This document shows positions 44,027 to 55,870 of a DNA stretch of 64,000 bases, one piece after another. Within the stretch, counting starts at the first letter, position 1, and each line of letters opens with the position of its first letter. The notes under the pieces were generated by a model that worked only from the letters and a program-made list of their open reading frames with translations, did not search any database and was not told the DNA's origin. This DNA comes from Simmondsia chinensis (Eukaryota > Streptophyta > Magnoliopsida > Caryophyllales > Simmondsiaceae), in the NCBI GenBank assembly GCA_018398585.1, contig JAGTTD010000002.1, forward strand, positions 36,386,186 through 36,450,185. Direction: 5' to 3'. Position numbers and translations under genes: made by a program.

Positions 44027-47000
44027 CTGGAAAATGGGATCATACAATAAGAGAAGAAAATTAGTGGCAATGTCTTGGCAAGAAGTATCAAAGTGATGCG
44101 CATAGCAACTTTATTGATACATGTATTATCGTTAAGGCTCCATTTGTTACCAGAGAGAATTAGATTTTAGGAACTAGTTTTCCTCTTTTTTGTTGTTGGA
44201 TGCACATTAATTGACGGAAAAGATTTTCCAATGGAAAGATTTTCCACCTATAGAAAATGACTTCCCTTTTAAAATAGTGTCAGTCATTCCATGCAGCTCA
44301 AAAAGCTTCAAGGTATCCATCAGTTCGAATCTTGATCATGCATATTGTATTACTAATTACATTATCCTATAACAACGTATAAGATGATTGGTTCATTTTA
44401 ACCATACAAAGGAACATCATATGGTGGATGCATGTTTTCCGTTGAAATAAACGGCGGAAAACCTCAAGTTGGTTTCGATTTTCCTAGTATTTTCTGGGGA
44501 AAAAGACTTCCGCACCAAAGTAGCCTAAGTAGATGAGAATTTAAGAAATCAGTCCAACAAAATACTGGATTGGGCAGGTCTAACGGTATAGAAGATAAAA
44601 CACAATATGCGGTGGAATAATCAGAGCACATTCAACAACCACAACCACACAGTCCTCAAATCAGAGCGCATTCAGTTCCTAAAATTTTTCTTAGCTCTTT
44701 ATCTCTTTCTTTCGAGTGTTCTCTATGGAAAATGAAAAATGGAGAACCCTTTGAAAGTTTATAAATACGGGAAACATGTTTTCTAGTTTTTAGTGCAACA
44801 AGAGAAAACTGGAAAACCAAATTTTTTTTTTTTTCCAAAAATAACTAGAACGGATCTTTTCAATTCACTTTTCAAGAAAACACTAGGGGTTTTGAAATAT
44901 TCTTTCAAAATACTAGGCAAGTTCTGTGAAGTGAACAACTCCTTACAACTCCTTAATGTTTCAGCAGCATCTCAATGTAAGGCAACAACGTCAACCACCT
45001 TCTGTCACGGGATGTAGCAGAGGAAAAAATCGGAGAAGCTATCAGGGGTGTAAATAAGCTAAACGTCCATGTTCAAAATAGATTACAACTCATTTGTGTT
45101 CATTATTGGGGCTCAATAGCTTATCGAGCAGAGTTCTAACATGCTCAATAAGTTTACCAAACTAATTCGAACAGGAAATGCTTAACTCATAAACATTCGG
45201 GAAAAGTTCCATAAGAGCTCATTCAATGGCTCAATGGCAACTCAACTAGCTCATCTCGATAGCAAGCACGACTCAGTAAACAACTCGGATCGGTATTATG
45301 AGCTCTATTTCACTCAATAGCGAGCTCGGATCGACTTGAAAAGAACTTGCTTGATTAGGTTAACGAATTGAGTTGCATCTCAAACACGCTAAAATCTTAT
45401 CAAACCGAGCTTGAATAAAGGTTTACAAGCTCGAAAAGATCTCGGCTCGAACTCAAGCTCGTTAAGACTTATAAAGCTCGAGTTCGAACAAAATGGTGCT
45501 CAGCTCGACTCGACTGGTAGGACAACTAGTGAAAGATGAATTTAAGTCTAATTCAATAAGACATATAACTTATAAAAACCCGTGACACTTGCTTGGGAGC
45601 ATACCTCTCCTTTATTTGTCAAGAAGATAACATCACCACGGCTTCCTCTTCTATGCGGGTGACCATCGTTTGTAGGGATGAGAATCGGCGTGGCGACCTC
45701 GAGGGAACCTTCATCATGAGTTCGGCCAAAGCCCCGCGAAAATTCACCATGTTGAAATAAGTTTAAAGGAGAAAAATGACGGCATATAGAAACATTAAAC
45801 AATTGCTCTCGCACTGGCACCCCAGATGTTGCCACTGCCAAACATGGTCGGAGAACTTCCATTGATCCACTCACCACTGTCTGCTCGGCTCCATTTCCAC
45901 CTACAACCTACATGAAAACAATTTTTTTCAAATTATTTAGTCATGATGATAGATGCAGCACAATTTCATTTGGTTTAGTATTTATCTTATCTAATTTCTA
46001 GGGAAGTAATTTCCTATCTAATCTTATGTTTTCCTATGTTTTTCAGGGATTAGTTTTTTTTCCCTATAATTATAGCTTTGTAATTTTTTATTTTTCAATT
46101 TTAGAGAAATAATACTGAGTTGCCCTTCTCGCTTTTCAGGTTGGGGGTCCTCGGAAACAGCCTCTCATTAAGGTATCCCCCTGATGGGGTAAGGCTGCGT
46201 ACATCCTACCCCTCTCAGACCCTACTCACGCGGGAGCCCTTGTGGCACTGTGCCTGGTGGTGGTGGTGGTGGTGGTGGAGAGAAATACTACCGAGTTCTT
46301 TTCTTTTTTGGTAACAAGTTGTGCTACATCACTTAGGTTTTGTTCATGCAAGAATCTCTTGACAGTTCTTCACAGAAATGCCAGCCATCATGAAAGCGTC
46401 CAGAAAATCCATAATTTACAGTAGTGAAACTTCCTCAACTGTTTGTAAGACCTATCCCAACGGTGCCCCATTTTCGGGGCTCCCAGAAGCCCCATATTTG
46501 GGCTTGGGGAATCAAGCCCCAATTTTTTTATAATTTAAAAATGACCAAAACGTAATGTTTTGGCTATTCTTGAGTCAAAACGCAACAATTTTTTTTTATT
46601 TTGTTTCCAACAGTTATGTATAAATTTTTTTGCTTTAAAAAAAAAAAAAAAAAAATTGACCCTCCAACGGCTATGTAGCTATTTTTTTTTAAATCATGTT
46701 CTATTTTTAATGTAATTTTGTCATGTAGCTTGAAATAATTAAAATAATGAAAATAACATCAACCATTAAATACCTAAAAAATATATATATATAAAATGCG
46801 GTTAAAAAAAACTGAGGCACTATTGGGAGTATCCTAAATACACAAATAGGATCTACATCCCACTATCCCGAAAATAATACCATGCACTATGATAATAACC
46901 TCGAGAGTAATTTGATGCGAAGAACAAATTACCAGACTAAAAAATTGGATTATGAAGAAGTAACAAGGGGTTCCCAGTTCCTACCCACAACAAAAAAAAA

Positions 47001-50000
47001 AAAAAAAAGGAAGAAGGAATACATGCCTGCACATGATCCAGCACCCCATCTCCATTGATATCAGCATGAAGTCCGCCTTCTTGCAGATGGAGCTGGACCC
47101 CAAAAAAGAATTTCGAAGTCAAATAAGGTCATAAGCATATGAATATTGATATATTTAAACATACAAATTTCTCTAAATGTTTAAGAACTTCAAAATATAG
47201 AAGGAACTCTAGAGAAATTTAAAAGTATTCACTTGTTGAAAATGCACTGTCAATGTAAAATGAAAAAAAATGGTTCTAATGAAAGATCTTCGAAACAAGA
47301 GATCCACTTAGTAGTCACATTTCAACTAGAAATGACCAAGTAATAAGTAGATATTAAAACACATAACGAAACTATAACCTCATCATGCAACTCTATTTAC
47401 CATCGGCTATGACATAGCTAGCTCATGAGAAATAAGAACAGAAGAAAAAGAAAGGTGAGTGTATTCAATATGTTCATCGAAATCAAATCAAATTACAGCA
47501 ACCACCACATCCCTACCAAGAGAAAGACACACAGGAACATTTCATTGAGATCTAAACAAAACCCCTATTTGTTTTTATCTTACAGAACTACATGGAGGAT
47601 TTGATGAATCAAGGAAAAGTGGGTTCTCTTATAAGAGCTTGAGATCTCACAATCAATAATTATTGTAGCCATATAAATCATAGTCAACCAAACCCCGAGA
47701 TTTTGTATTGCAACAATATCAAGTCACCCCACAACTTTGATCATAGTTTTTTATTGGGCCAACAGCAACTCTCACCGTCATACATTTTTCCAGACAAGCA
47801 AGGAAAGGAAATATCTAGAATGTCAAAAAAAAAACCTAAGAGATTTGCAGGGAATAATCATTGTGTTCTCATCAACCATTTCTAAAGCAAAGGGAATGAC
47901 AAAGACAAAGCACGTTTCCCCCCTTTTCTCAAATGATAAAGATTACAACCTATAAAGATACTACAATCAACAATTCTGTATAAAGCAAAGGGTGTGGAGT
48001 TTACCTTGCATACTGTACGACCAGAAGCCAGGTGCAAAGCCTCAATCCCTTCCTTCTCATGTGCCACAACCACGTTAGGGACCCACCAAAGCTGAGTGTG
48101 ATTTGTTATTGTGGGTATATACTGTAGAGCCTGAGCGAATAAAAAAAATGGAAGAAAAAGAAAGATAGTGTCATACCAAGCTGCAAGGAAGATTCTGAAC
48201 CAGAAACTAGTATGGTCAGTGCTTGGCTTAGTCTTATTTACTTTCTTCTTTCATCCTTTTTTTCCAGTTCTTGTTTCTTTCTTTTCTGCTTAATTGCCAG
48301 TTATTCATTGTTGCTGCTACTTTAAACACAAGGAAATAGGCATATAGAAGACAACCAAAAAATAAAAATACCAGCTATGATGTACAGCCCCACAAACAAA
48401 ACTCAATAATACTTCTTCAAAGCTCAAATAATAAATCGGATTTTTGGTTAACTAGGTGGGTTCATTCTAGGATCTAGGTTAGCGAGGATCAAGTTTGAGT
48501 TTGGTAGGGTGATTTAAGCTCAAGCCATCTTGGTTTCAGGTCAATCAGGTTGCATCATTTCCAATTCCAGGTTACCTAAGCTAGGTCAAATTTAGGTCAT
48601 ATTGAGTCATGTCAAGTCATTTTTAGTTTTAGTAATCTCTAGGTTTGGGGTCAATTAGTTTGACTTATCTTGGGAATAGTTTCAGCTCTATTGGATCCCA
48701 ATCAAGTCAGACCCGAGTCAGGTAGGGTTTTTTGGTCTATCAGTTTGGGTATTTCCAACTTTAGGTTAGATCCATCGGTTTCAAGTTGGGTCATATCAAT
48801 TGTGCCACGCTTAGGTAAGAATTTAACTATGAAATAAACTATCAACAGCAACAACAACAACAAACCCAGGGTCTGGAGGAGGTGAGATGTACGCAGCCTT
48901 ACCCCTTTAAGGTGCTACCCGAAGAGAGGTTGTGTTCGAGTGCCCCCAACCCTAAAAAGCATAAAAAGAAACAAAAAAAAACGAACCAATAAAGCACAAA
49001 GCAACAAGTACCAAAGCACACAGCAACAATACAACAATAGAGCAACAATAAAACACATAAGCAACACACCACAAGCAAAATAGCAAACATGTAAGCCTAG
49101 AAGTGCTATGAACTAGCTTAGTTGTGCTCCTCTATCCTAAACCGCTATATCGGCCATACCTATTCTAGCTCACCGCTCAACTCTTTCTAAGGTCATCTTC
49201 TCATTTAGGTTTAGGTGGGTGAGGTCATGTCTAATCATCTCCATCCAATTCTTCTTTAGCCTACCTCTAACTATACTAAATCAAATAGAAAACAATTTCT
49301 CTAAAATTAATAATTTAACTGTAAAACAAACACCAAGCTATGTCCTAATCCTAACCCATGACCTAACAAAACCAAATACGATATAATGCAATTTAACACA
49401 TCTTATAAATTCAATAAATCTCATCTTGCGTGCTACATTAATTCCCCCTTTGTTCGAGAAAACGCAACCTCAAATTTTCAAGTAGTGTAGAAAAAGGAAT
49501 TTGTAGCAAACATCCATCATTGGTGGGGCTCCTTTGGATATAATACAAAAATTCACCTTTACGAACGTAAACTTGACAAACTCTTCTGATATAATGAAAC
49601 CAATAGGAGGGGTCTCCTTCATAAAATCTGTAGCAAACACATCATCCTCGCGTCTAGGTTGTTGAGCTCCTTGAAATTCAATACAGCCACGCTCTTCTTC
49701 TTGTGCTTTGTCTTCCTCCTCTTGCTCTTCTAGTTGTGAGAACAATATTTTGGATCCGAATCATAAGGAAACTAATAAGTGGGTATAAGGGAAGCAGTTG
49801 AGCAGTTACATCACGATAACACTAAATTACACTCCGGGCTCATCCAATCGAAATAAGTACAACTTACCCTTAAGCCTAGAAACACAATAGGCATCGAGTA
49901 CAGGATATATCTAGATTAGAATCGGATGCCAAAAGAATTCTTGTCAATGATGAGGATGCAAAGAGTTCCTCCTATTATATGGTCCATGCTTACTTGACTT

Positions 50001-53000
50001 GAGTCAATCCAATTCCAAGGGTGGAGAAGTAGTCCAATATGAGTAACTCTATGGATCATATATCCTAATCCAAGGATGAAAAGAAGTTCCCTAAAAATAA
50101 CAAGTTAACACTAAAACAAACACCAAGATATATCCTAACCTAGAAAATTTCCCCAAAAAAAACATGATAGGACATAAATTAACATATCTTCTAAAATCAA
50201 TTGATAGTAGACGTAGCACAACTTGTTACACAAAAACCAAAGTCAATAATATTTCTTCGAAACTCAAAATAATGAATTGCAAAGCTATATTTACAGAAAA
50301 AATTAATCCCTAAGATATGACCAGATAAAATGAAATAAGACAATATACTAACTCTTCCCTACAACTATTTAACTATAAAATAAACTATACTAAATCAAAT
50401 CGAAAATAACTTTCCTAAAAATACAAATTTAAGTATCAAACAAGCACCAAGATATATCCTAATCCTAGTGAATTTCCTAACAAAACCTAATAAGATACAA
50501 CTTAAATTAACACATCTTCTAAAATAAAAAAAATCTCATCTTGCACTACATCAAGCTCACCAGCACAACCACCTCATATAAAGAGAGCGACCACCTAAAT
50601 CAATGATAATCATAACTGATACTTCCACAAATCAGGAAGCATCATATCAGATCAATAGAACATGGACAAGAAACTGCTCATAACCTGTGCCATATTTGTT
50701 GAATTCACATTTGACTTCCAGAAGTTTACCTTTTTTGCTTTTGCTGAACCAGCATAATTAGCAGCTTTTCCAATCAACTTTGGAATCTTTTTTGCTGAGT
50801 CCTTTCCTGGACGATGGTTTTCCTCAGGCTTGTGGAAGGGATAGTTTATGTTTTTTCCAGAAAGTTTCTTAAGTGCTTTCCTCTTATGCCTTCTGAAGTG
50901 AGCCAACTGAAATCTAGTGTCTTCCCTCCTTTCCTGTTCATGAACTCGACAAAAAGCACCATTCAGTTAAGAGAAAATAATCTGACATTTACTCCATCCC
51001 ATCGCAAACTAAATGTCCACTTACATAATTACCACTGAACTCATATATTGTTGGTGATATGGATAGGACGAAATGTCCCAAAATAGTGAGGTATTTAATT
51101 TCAAAGGAAGAAGCATGCAATTACCAAAGACAAGACATGTCATATTACTCACCCAGCTATGTGGCATCACTCCAAGGATCGATTCTCTGAATTCCCTGCA
51201 CTCGAACTGTCGGTTCATTTGTTAAGTGAACATGTGACAGGAAATATGTCAACCAGAAAAACATCATCTGAATCTAATCAACTCAATACATTTAATATGA
51301 TACATCAGAAAGACATCAGCAACTCCATTCTCATATACTAAACACATGTCATGCCTATCGGAAGTACTAAATTGCTACCAGTTTTCATCCAAAACGTGAA
51401 ACAACTTGGAAAAGCAGCTTATAAATGCAAAAGGAAAGGCCTGCTTCGTTTGGTAAAACCCAATAGACCGATGCCAAAATCTGTATAATATTACAGTTCA
51501 TTTCAGTCTCCCAAGAAGCATGCTCAACAATTGAAGGGCAAAGAAGCCAGACAGAACATGGTATCCATGATCAGTTTGAGTTAAAAATCATGCTTACTGT
51601 CATTTATGCATCACTATACTGCTCCTCCCCCACCCCCAACCCTTTTTAATTTTTTGAGTGGGAAGTAATCAAGGAGCATTATTCTCATGAAAAGAAAATT
51701 AATGAGGTCTTTGAGACAGGTTTGCCCAAAGCCTACAATATGGAATCATTGAAAGACAGATGATCATATGATTTTCAAACAGTGATGGATCTCATGACAG
51801 AAAGACAATCTAAATCATCATTGAAGTCAACTTCCACAAGTCCGAAATTCTCTGTCAGAATCCCACCAATCATGAATATTCTTGCATAGTTCTCCATCAA
51901 TAAGTTAAGATCACAGTAAAGCAGCATGGATCTCAGTACCAAAATGTACAATGCAGTATAAAGAATCTAAAAAAAGCTTGAGATCTTACCTCTCCAGGAT
52001 GACGAGTGTTCAATGTATGAACATCAAGCTTGTAATTGTGCTGTGGAATCAACATCGATGCATCGGAGGAATGGGCTTCAATATTCTTAACCAAAAAAAT
52101 AATGAGTAAGCACATAGAAATCATAATTGAAAATGCTATCATCACTTGTTAGGGAGATTGTGCACCAAAGTTGCAAGCTTCATAACAGTTGGTTGTGAAC
52201 TGTTGTATTTAAATGTGGGACTATTAACTTATACATATTGAACTTAGAAAGGATGGAAAACACAGCACTTGGCTATATATTTTGAGTCATTGCCAAAAAT
52301 ATGCAGAGAAGTGTTACCAATGCACGAGTTATACGCCCAGTGTTTTTTTTTTAAAACAGCTAGGCAAACATCATCTACGTATGTATATGAAAGAGTAAGG
52401 GGCTCAACCTCATTTTTCCTATTCCATCGAAGTTGACCACTTTTACCCGCAAATGCATAGAACGCGAAATGCCGTAAATCCACTGCTCCAGTATTCTCCA
52501 TTCGCTGTCAGGTTTAAGAAACAATATTAGGAAACGATCCACAACTGATGTGCTAATATCAGATGCTCAAAACAACTTCCTAGGCTACTTCATGATGAAT
52601 TACGCCTAGGGTTTTTGTCCTACGACAATTGATGCCTGTTATTTGAAAATGGAAGTTCAATCATACACTGCAAAGGAAGGAACTGTAGAAAGATCAAAGT
52701 CAATGTGAAAATGGACCACAAAAAAAACTCAGTAATGTCCGATTCAAAAAAAAAAAAAAAGAAGAAGAACAGAAGAACAAAACTGAGTAATGTGTCATCA
52801 TATCTGACCAAACACGAGTTCATTGTCATGCAACAACATCATGCAAATGTTGTCGAATTGTTGGGAAAATGTGCAGGAGACATGAAAGAGTGAGTTCAAT
52901 CATGGATTAACGCGGCACTTCATACTCGTACCAGAGCCTGTTCCAAGCATCAAAGATCTGTTAATGGCTGTACCTCATTTTCACTTGCACTTCTTCTATG

Positions 53001-55870
53001 CTGTTCTGCATTTTTTTCTGCAAGATCTATCTCCTCAAATGGATCCAAGTATACCTGCAATAATTAACAAACAAGATGTGATTATGAATTGATGGAAGAA
53101 TAGGCAACTCCACCACATTTTGTATTCAAAAGAACTATCATGAAAGAAGAAACAAAAAATTGGCAAGCATTGGATATCCAAGGGACAACGAATTTAAGTT
53201 CAACAAGAATCGGGTATTTTGCGGATAGACAACAGGATGAGTAAATACGGACAATAGCAGCCATGTGAGAAACAGACACACCCCTTTAAAGTGAAAAAGT
53301 GTGCAGCATAGGAAAATGCGATTGTAAGTCTATACATGCCATAGGATACTATTGTCTAGGAGTTTCAAGTTTCGTATATGTATCTGAATAATTAAGAATT
53401 AATTAATCTCCAGAAGGAGAAAGAAAGGACTAAGAAAATGATGGCACGCATGTCTTTTCAGATGATTATTCAGCTTGTACAGCACATCATATGGTCCACA
53501 ACACAACTAGTTCTGTAACCCTCGTAATAGAAACAATAGTTGCTTCTAAACCAGGACTAGCTAAATTTGACATGGGCTTCAAATTAGGGGTTAAAATTAG
53601 AATACATGTATCAAAAGAAAAATGAAAGGATAACAAGCCATTCATCAACATAATATCCAAAGATACAAGGCATGCAATTTGGAAACTCAAATAAAGCACC
53701 TAGAGAAAACATGTATTCATAAAAGCAGCAGCCTAATATCAAAGGCTGTGTTCGTTGTGGGCTTACCACTTCTAGCGTATTCTTTCATGCGGTACCTATT
53801 AGACCACTATAAGACTTTCCTTTACTTTTTTTTATTGTCCCACTTCTACAAGGATAACGATTAACATATAAATCTTTTCTTATGTTTGCTATGGGTAAAA
53901 CATAACTTTTTATTTTATATTTAACAAATCAGATATTTTATATAACAAATTTAAGTCTTATCCAATTCACATGGCAAAATAAAATCACACTTTGTAAAAA
54001 CCATTATGTAATACTATGCTTCTACGATCCAATAAATTGTTAGTAACTTAATATGATTTCACATTTATGCTTTCCATGCTAAGGGTCCTCAGACACAGCC
54101 TCTTTTTAAGCTAGCACCCTAAAAGAGTAAGGCTGCGTACATCCTATCCTTCCTAGACCCTGCATATGCGGGAGCCCTCGAGGCACTGGGTTTGTTGTTG
54201 TTTTTAATATGATTTCACAGTTGATTTACCCCTTGTGCCTGAACTGCTGTCAGACATGAATTACTTTGTCCCTTCTCTCTCCTCACTAACACACAGTTAT
54301 CCTTCAAAACATATTCAGTACCAGAGCAAGTTCCTTTGTAGGATGATTTACAGTCAAGGAAGGGAGAGATGAAGGTTGTTCCACAGACCAAAAGCCTTCT
54401 CTCTCTGCCTTCCAAACCCTAAATTCAGGATCCTAAAAACAAACCTGAAAACCTTCACATTAACCACTAAAATTGACCCTGGCTTACGTTGTGATGACAT
54501 ATAAAGGGCAGTGGTGGTAATCAGAGCATCACAGTCAGCAGGAGTGATTGCATATTCTTACTCCCTCTCGAACTGGTAGAGCAAAGAAAGTGAAAATTTT
54601 TTAAAGGATTCCCCATTTAGTAGAATGGTTTTACCCCCATATGAGGATCAACCTTCTAAAGGGTGCAATTTTTCATGGAAATCCAGATAAGGTCAAAACA
54701 GGGCTATCATTAACCATTAACGTTCTTTACATGGAAACCAAATGTGCCCTAAGTGTTTGGCTTTGAAGTTCCCAAGTTAGAACCACAACAATACTAAAGC
54801 AATAAAAAGTCATGTAATTCATCAGTCAGTTAATACACTGTACAAGTTACAGACATCTCATTTGCATCACAGTGAAGTAGATTGTCCCGGACAGCAGCAT
54901 TTCCTTTGTTCTTTTACCTACTTAGATGACCCTTGAGGCACTGGGTTTGTTGTTGTTGTTGTTGTTTTACCTACTTAGATGAGAATTTCACCTTTTCTGT
55001 TTGCAGAAAGGCAAGTAATTTCATTCAAATGAGTCAGCTATTTAGAGCTTATACTCGGTATACCTAGTGAAGTCCATAAACAATGACAGTTATAAGCCAT
55101 AGATATTGCTACCCCCAGGCAATTGGAGAATTTCACTTTTACCACTCAGACAATTGTCAGAACAATGCACAAAATACCTGCTTTTAACATGGGTACAAAG
55201 AGTGGGAATTGGTGAGATAAAGCCAACCAAATTTTGGTGCATAAAGTAAACAGTATTATGAAAGAAGTGGGAATACAACAAACAAAAATCACAGTGAAAG
55301 GAATGTACGAGACTGTCAGTCATTGTTCAAACTTGGTAAAAAATGCCACACATTTTAATGAGAATATAGAAATCACAACAATTAATCATCTAAGTAGAGT
55401 AAGCATACATGTGGCTGCATCTCCATCCTCCCACCAACAATTATCAATCCCGTATCTCCATGCTTTATGGTGTAATTGCTTATTGAAATTGCAACTTCTC
55501 TGTGATGAGCATTATGGGGAAAATCATCCTGAAGTCCAACGAGTAACAATGACTCAGAGAATAACAACTCATTACTACAAACTAGAAGGAAATGTTACCA
55601 AACAGCATCTACATATACCTGAACATTTGCTTCCCATAGTTTTTTAAGGTTGTGGTCAAAACACATTATAGACCAGCCAGATGTAACAACCACCAGGACC
55701 TGCTTCAGAGGCTGCCCCTGCTTATAAGTACGCTCAATAACACCAGTTGCCATTGCAACAGCCTGTCTCCCTGATGCGACACGGACTTTGTCAGGCAACA
55801 AGGTTACCTCAGCAAGAACACGTGCTTCACTAAATCCTTCATCGATGCGCCTAGAATGAGGCTCTAACAC
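43559..55870 (-). CDS. NERD1: NERD1-like FG-GAP repeat membrane protein (partial, 11 exons)
   Basis: Joined minus-strand exons 55870-55619, 55528-55409, 53054-52974, 52504-52409, 52085-51990, 51206-51153, 50933-50730, 48130-48005, 47092-47027, 45907-45605 and 44026-43559 give one open frame of 621 residues plus stop. Known from the family: this is the conserved plant protein of Arabidopsis AT3G51050 (NERD1), Golgi-associated, about 700 residues, linked genetically to the exocyst and root cell growth. Seen here: FG-GAP/Ca-loop motifs DINGDGVLD (about residue 354) and DFSNDGLTD (about 559), and a C-terminal membrane helix (587-607) with a short basic tail. Missing: the N-terminal exon of about 70 residues with the signal peptide, which must lie beyond 64,000. 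Introns hold several transposons. Confidence 0.88.
44136..44525. mobile_element. TIR element C (GGCTCC family, internally deleted), TSD TAA
   Basis: The left end GGCTCCATTTGTTACCAG and the right end (reverse complement GGCTACTTTGGTGCGG) are flanked by TAA at 44,133-44,135 and 44,526-44,528. At 390 bp it is a deletion derivative of elements A and B. It keeps the GATGATTGG and CGTTGAAATAAACGGCGGAA blocks. It lies in the last intron of the NERD1-like gene. Confidence 0.8.
45043..45515. mobile_element. hAT-like MITE remnant in NERD1 intron
   Basis: The left end CAGGGGTGTAAATAAGC is of the AGGGGTGTAAA type. The interior is dense in AGCTCG/CGAGCT motifs, as in related MITEs. The right TIR is lost (ends AGCTCGACTCGACTGG). 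Confidence 0.5.
45605..45907 (-). CDS. NERD1: NERD1-like exon (101 aa)
   Basis: Acceptor ATGTAG|GTTGTAG|GTGG is tandem; the first AG adds two valines. Donor GAG|GTATGC. It encodes VVGGNGAEQTVVSGSMEVLR through RGDVIFLTNKGE. Confidence 0.88.
46123..46278 (+). mobile_element. 5'-truncated LINE/SINE tail in NERD1 intron
   Basis: GGTTGGGGGTCCTCGGAAAC, GGTAAGGCTGCGTACATCC and GCCCTTGTGGCACTG are followed by TGG repeats. Imperfect flanks AGAGAAATAATACTGAGTT (46,104-46,122) and AGAGAAATACTACCGAGTT (46,279-46,297) suggest an older target duplication. Confidence 0.8.
47027..47092 (-). CDS. NERD1: NERD1-like exon (22 aa) with FG-GAP motif
   Basis: Acceptor GTCCAG|CTC. It encodes LHLQEGGLHADINGDGVLDH plus VQ. 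The only donor that keeps the conserved HVQ and the frame is CAG|GCATGT, a GC rather than GT donor. Confidence 0.85.
48005..48130 (-). CDS. NERD1: NERD1-like exon (42 aa)
   Basis: Acceptor GCTCAG|GCT, donor TGCAAG|GTAAAC. It encodes ALQYIPTITNHTQLWWVPNV through ASGRTVCK. Confidence 0.88.
48845..49267 (-). mobile_element. 3' fragment of RTE-type LINE in NERD1 intron
   Basis: On the minus strand, GTAGGCTAAAGAAGAATTGG and ATGATTAGACATGACCTCAC belong to the end of the LINE frame (GRPKKSW...DL). A 3' UTR rich in TTGTTGC and TGTTTGC-type motifs follows, then the shared tail (GTTGGGGGCACTCGAACACA, GGTAAGGCTGCGTACATC, GGGTTTGTTGTTG). It resembles the fragment at 37,837-39,046. Confidence 0.75.
49268..50550 (-). 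repeat. Three copies of a ~200-bp intronic repeat
   Basis: Related blocks at 49,268-49,441, 50,060-50,225 and 50,340-50,550 share ACCAAGATATATCCTAAYCC, TTAACACATCTTCTAAAAT and CTCATCTTGC. The interval 49,470-49,745 has an acidic minus-strand frame with no sure family. The arrangement suggests LTR-type repeats or a local duplication in the intron. Confidence 0.45.
50730..50933 (-). CDS. NERD1: NERD1-like exon (68 aa, basic)
   Basis: Acceptor GAACAG|GAA, donor AAAAAG|GTAAAC. It encodes a strongly basic segment, ERREDTRFQLAHFRRHKRKA through YAGSAKAKK. Confidence 0.88.
51153..51206 (-). CDS. NERD1: NERD1-like micro-size exon (18 aa)
   Basis: Acceptor CGACAG|TTC, donor TGG|GTGAGT. It encodes FECREFRESILGVMPHSW. 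A second AG nine bases downstream (GTGCAG) is a poorer choice because it would drop conserved residues and break phase. Confidence 0.87.
51990..52085 (-). CDS. NERD1: NERD1-like exon (32 aa)
   Basis: Acceptor GGTTAAG|AAT, donor GAG|GTAAGA. It encodes NIEAHSSDASMLIPQHNYKL and DVHTLNTRHPGE. Confidence 0.88.
52409..52504 (-). CDS. NERD1: NERD1-like exon (32 aa)
   Basis: Acceptor TGACAG|CGA, donor GAG|GTTGAG. It encodes RMENTGAVDLRHFAFYAFAG and KSGQLRWNRKNE. Confidence 0.88.
52974..53054 (-). CDS. NERD1: NERD1-like exon (27 aa)
   Basis: Acceptor TTGCAG|GTA, donor GAG|GTACAG. It encodes VYLDPFEEIDLAEKNAEQHR and RSASENE. Confidence 0.88.
54064..54203 (+). mobile_element. 5'-truncated LINE/SINE tail, perfect 16-bp TSD
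   Basis: TTAATATGATTTCACA occurs exactly at 54,048-54,063 and 54,204-54,219. Between them is TTTATGCTTTCCATG and then the tail (AAGGGTCCTCAGACACAGCC, GTAAGGCTGCGTACATCC, GAGGCACTGGGTTTGTTGTT). The first bases match LINE 3' UTR rather than 5S, so this is probably a truncated LINE copy. Confidence 0.9.
54931..54964 (+). mobile_element. 34-bp minimal tail insertion, perfect 18-bp TSD
   Basis: TTTTACCTACTTAGATGA at 54,913-54,930 is repeated exactly at 54,965-54,982. The inserted bases are only CCCTTGAGGCACTGGG and TTTG(TTG)n, the extreme 3' end of the LINE/SINE tail. Confidence 0.92.
55409..55528 (-). CDS. NERD1: NERD1-like exon (40 aa)
   Basis: Acceptor CTTCAG|GAT, donor CACAT|GTATGC. It encodes DDFPHNAHHREVAISISNYT through GGRMEMQPH. 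Confidence 0.9.
55619..55870 (-). CDS. NERD1: NERD1-like exon (84 aa), first in window
   Basis: Acceptor TACCAG|GTG, donor CAG|GTATAT. It encodes VLEPHSRRIDEGFSEARVLA through LKKLWEANVQ, including the conserved VVVTSGWSIMCFDHNLKKLW block. Phase 0 on both sides. Confidence 0.9.
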
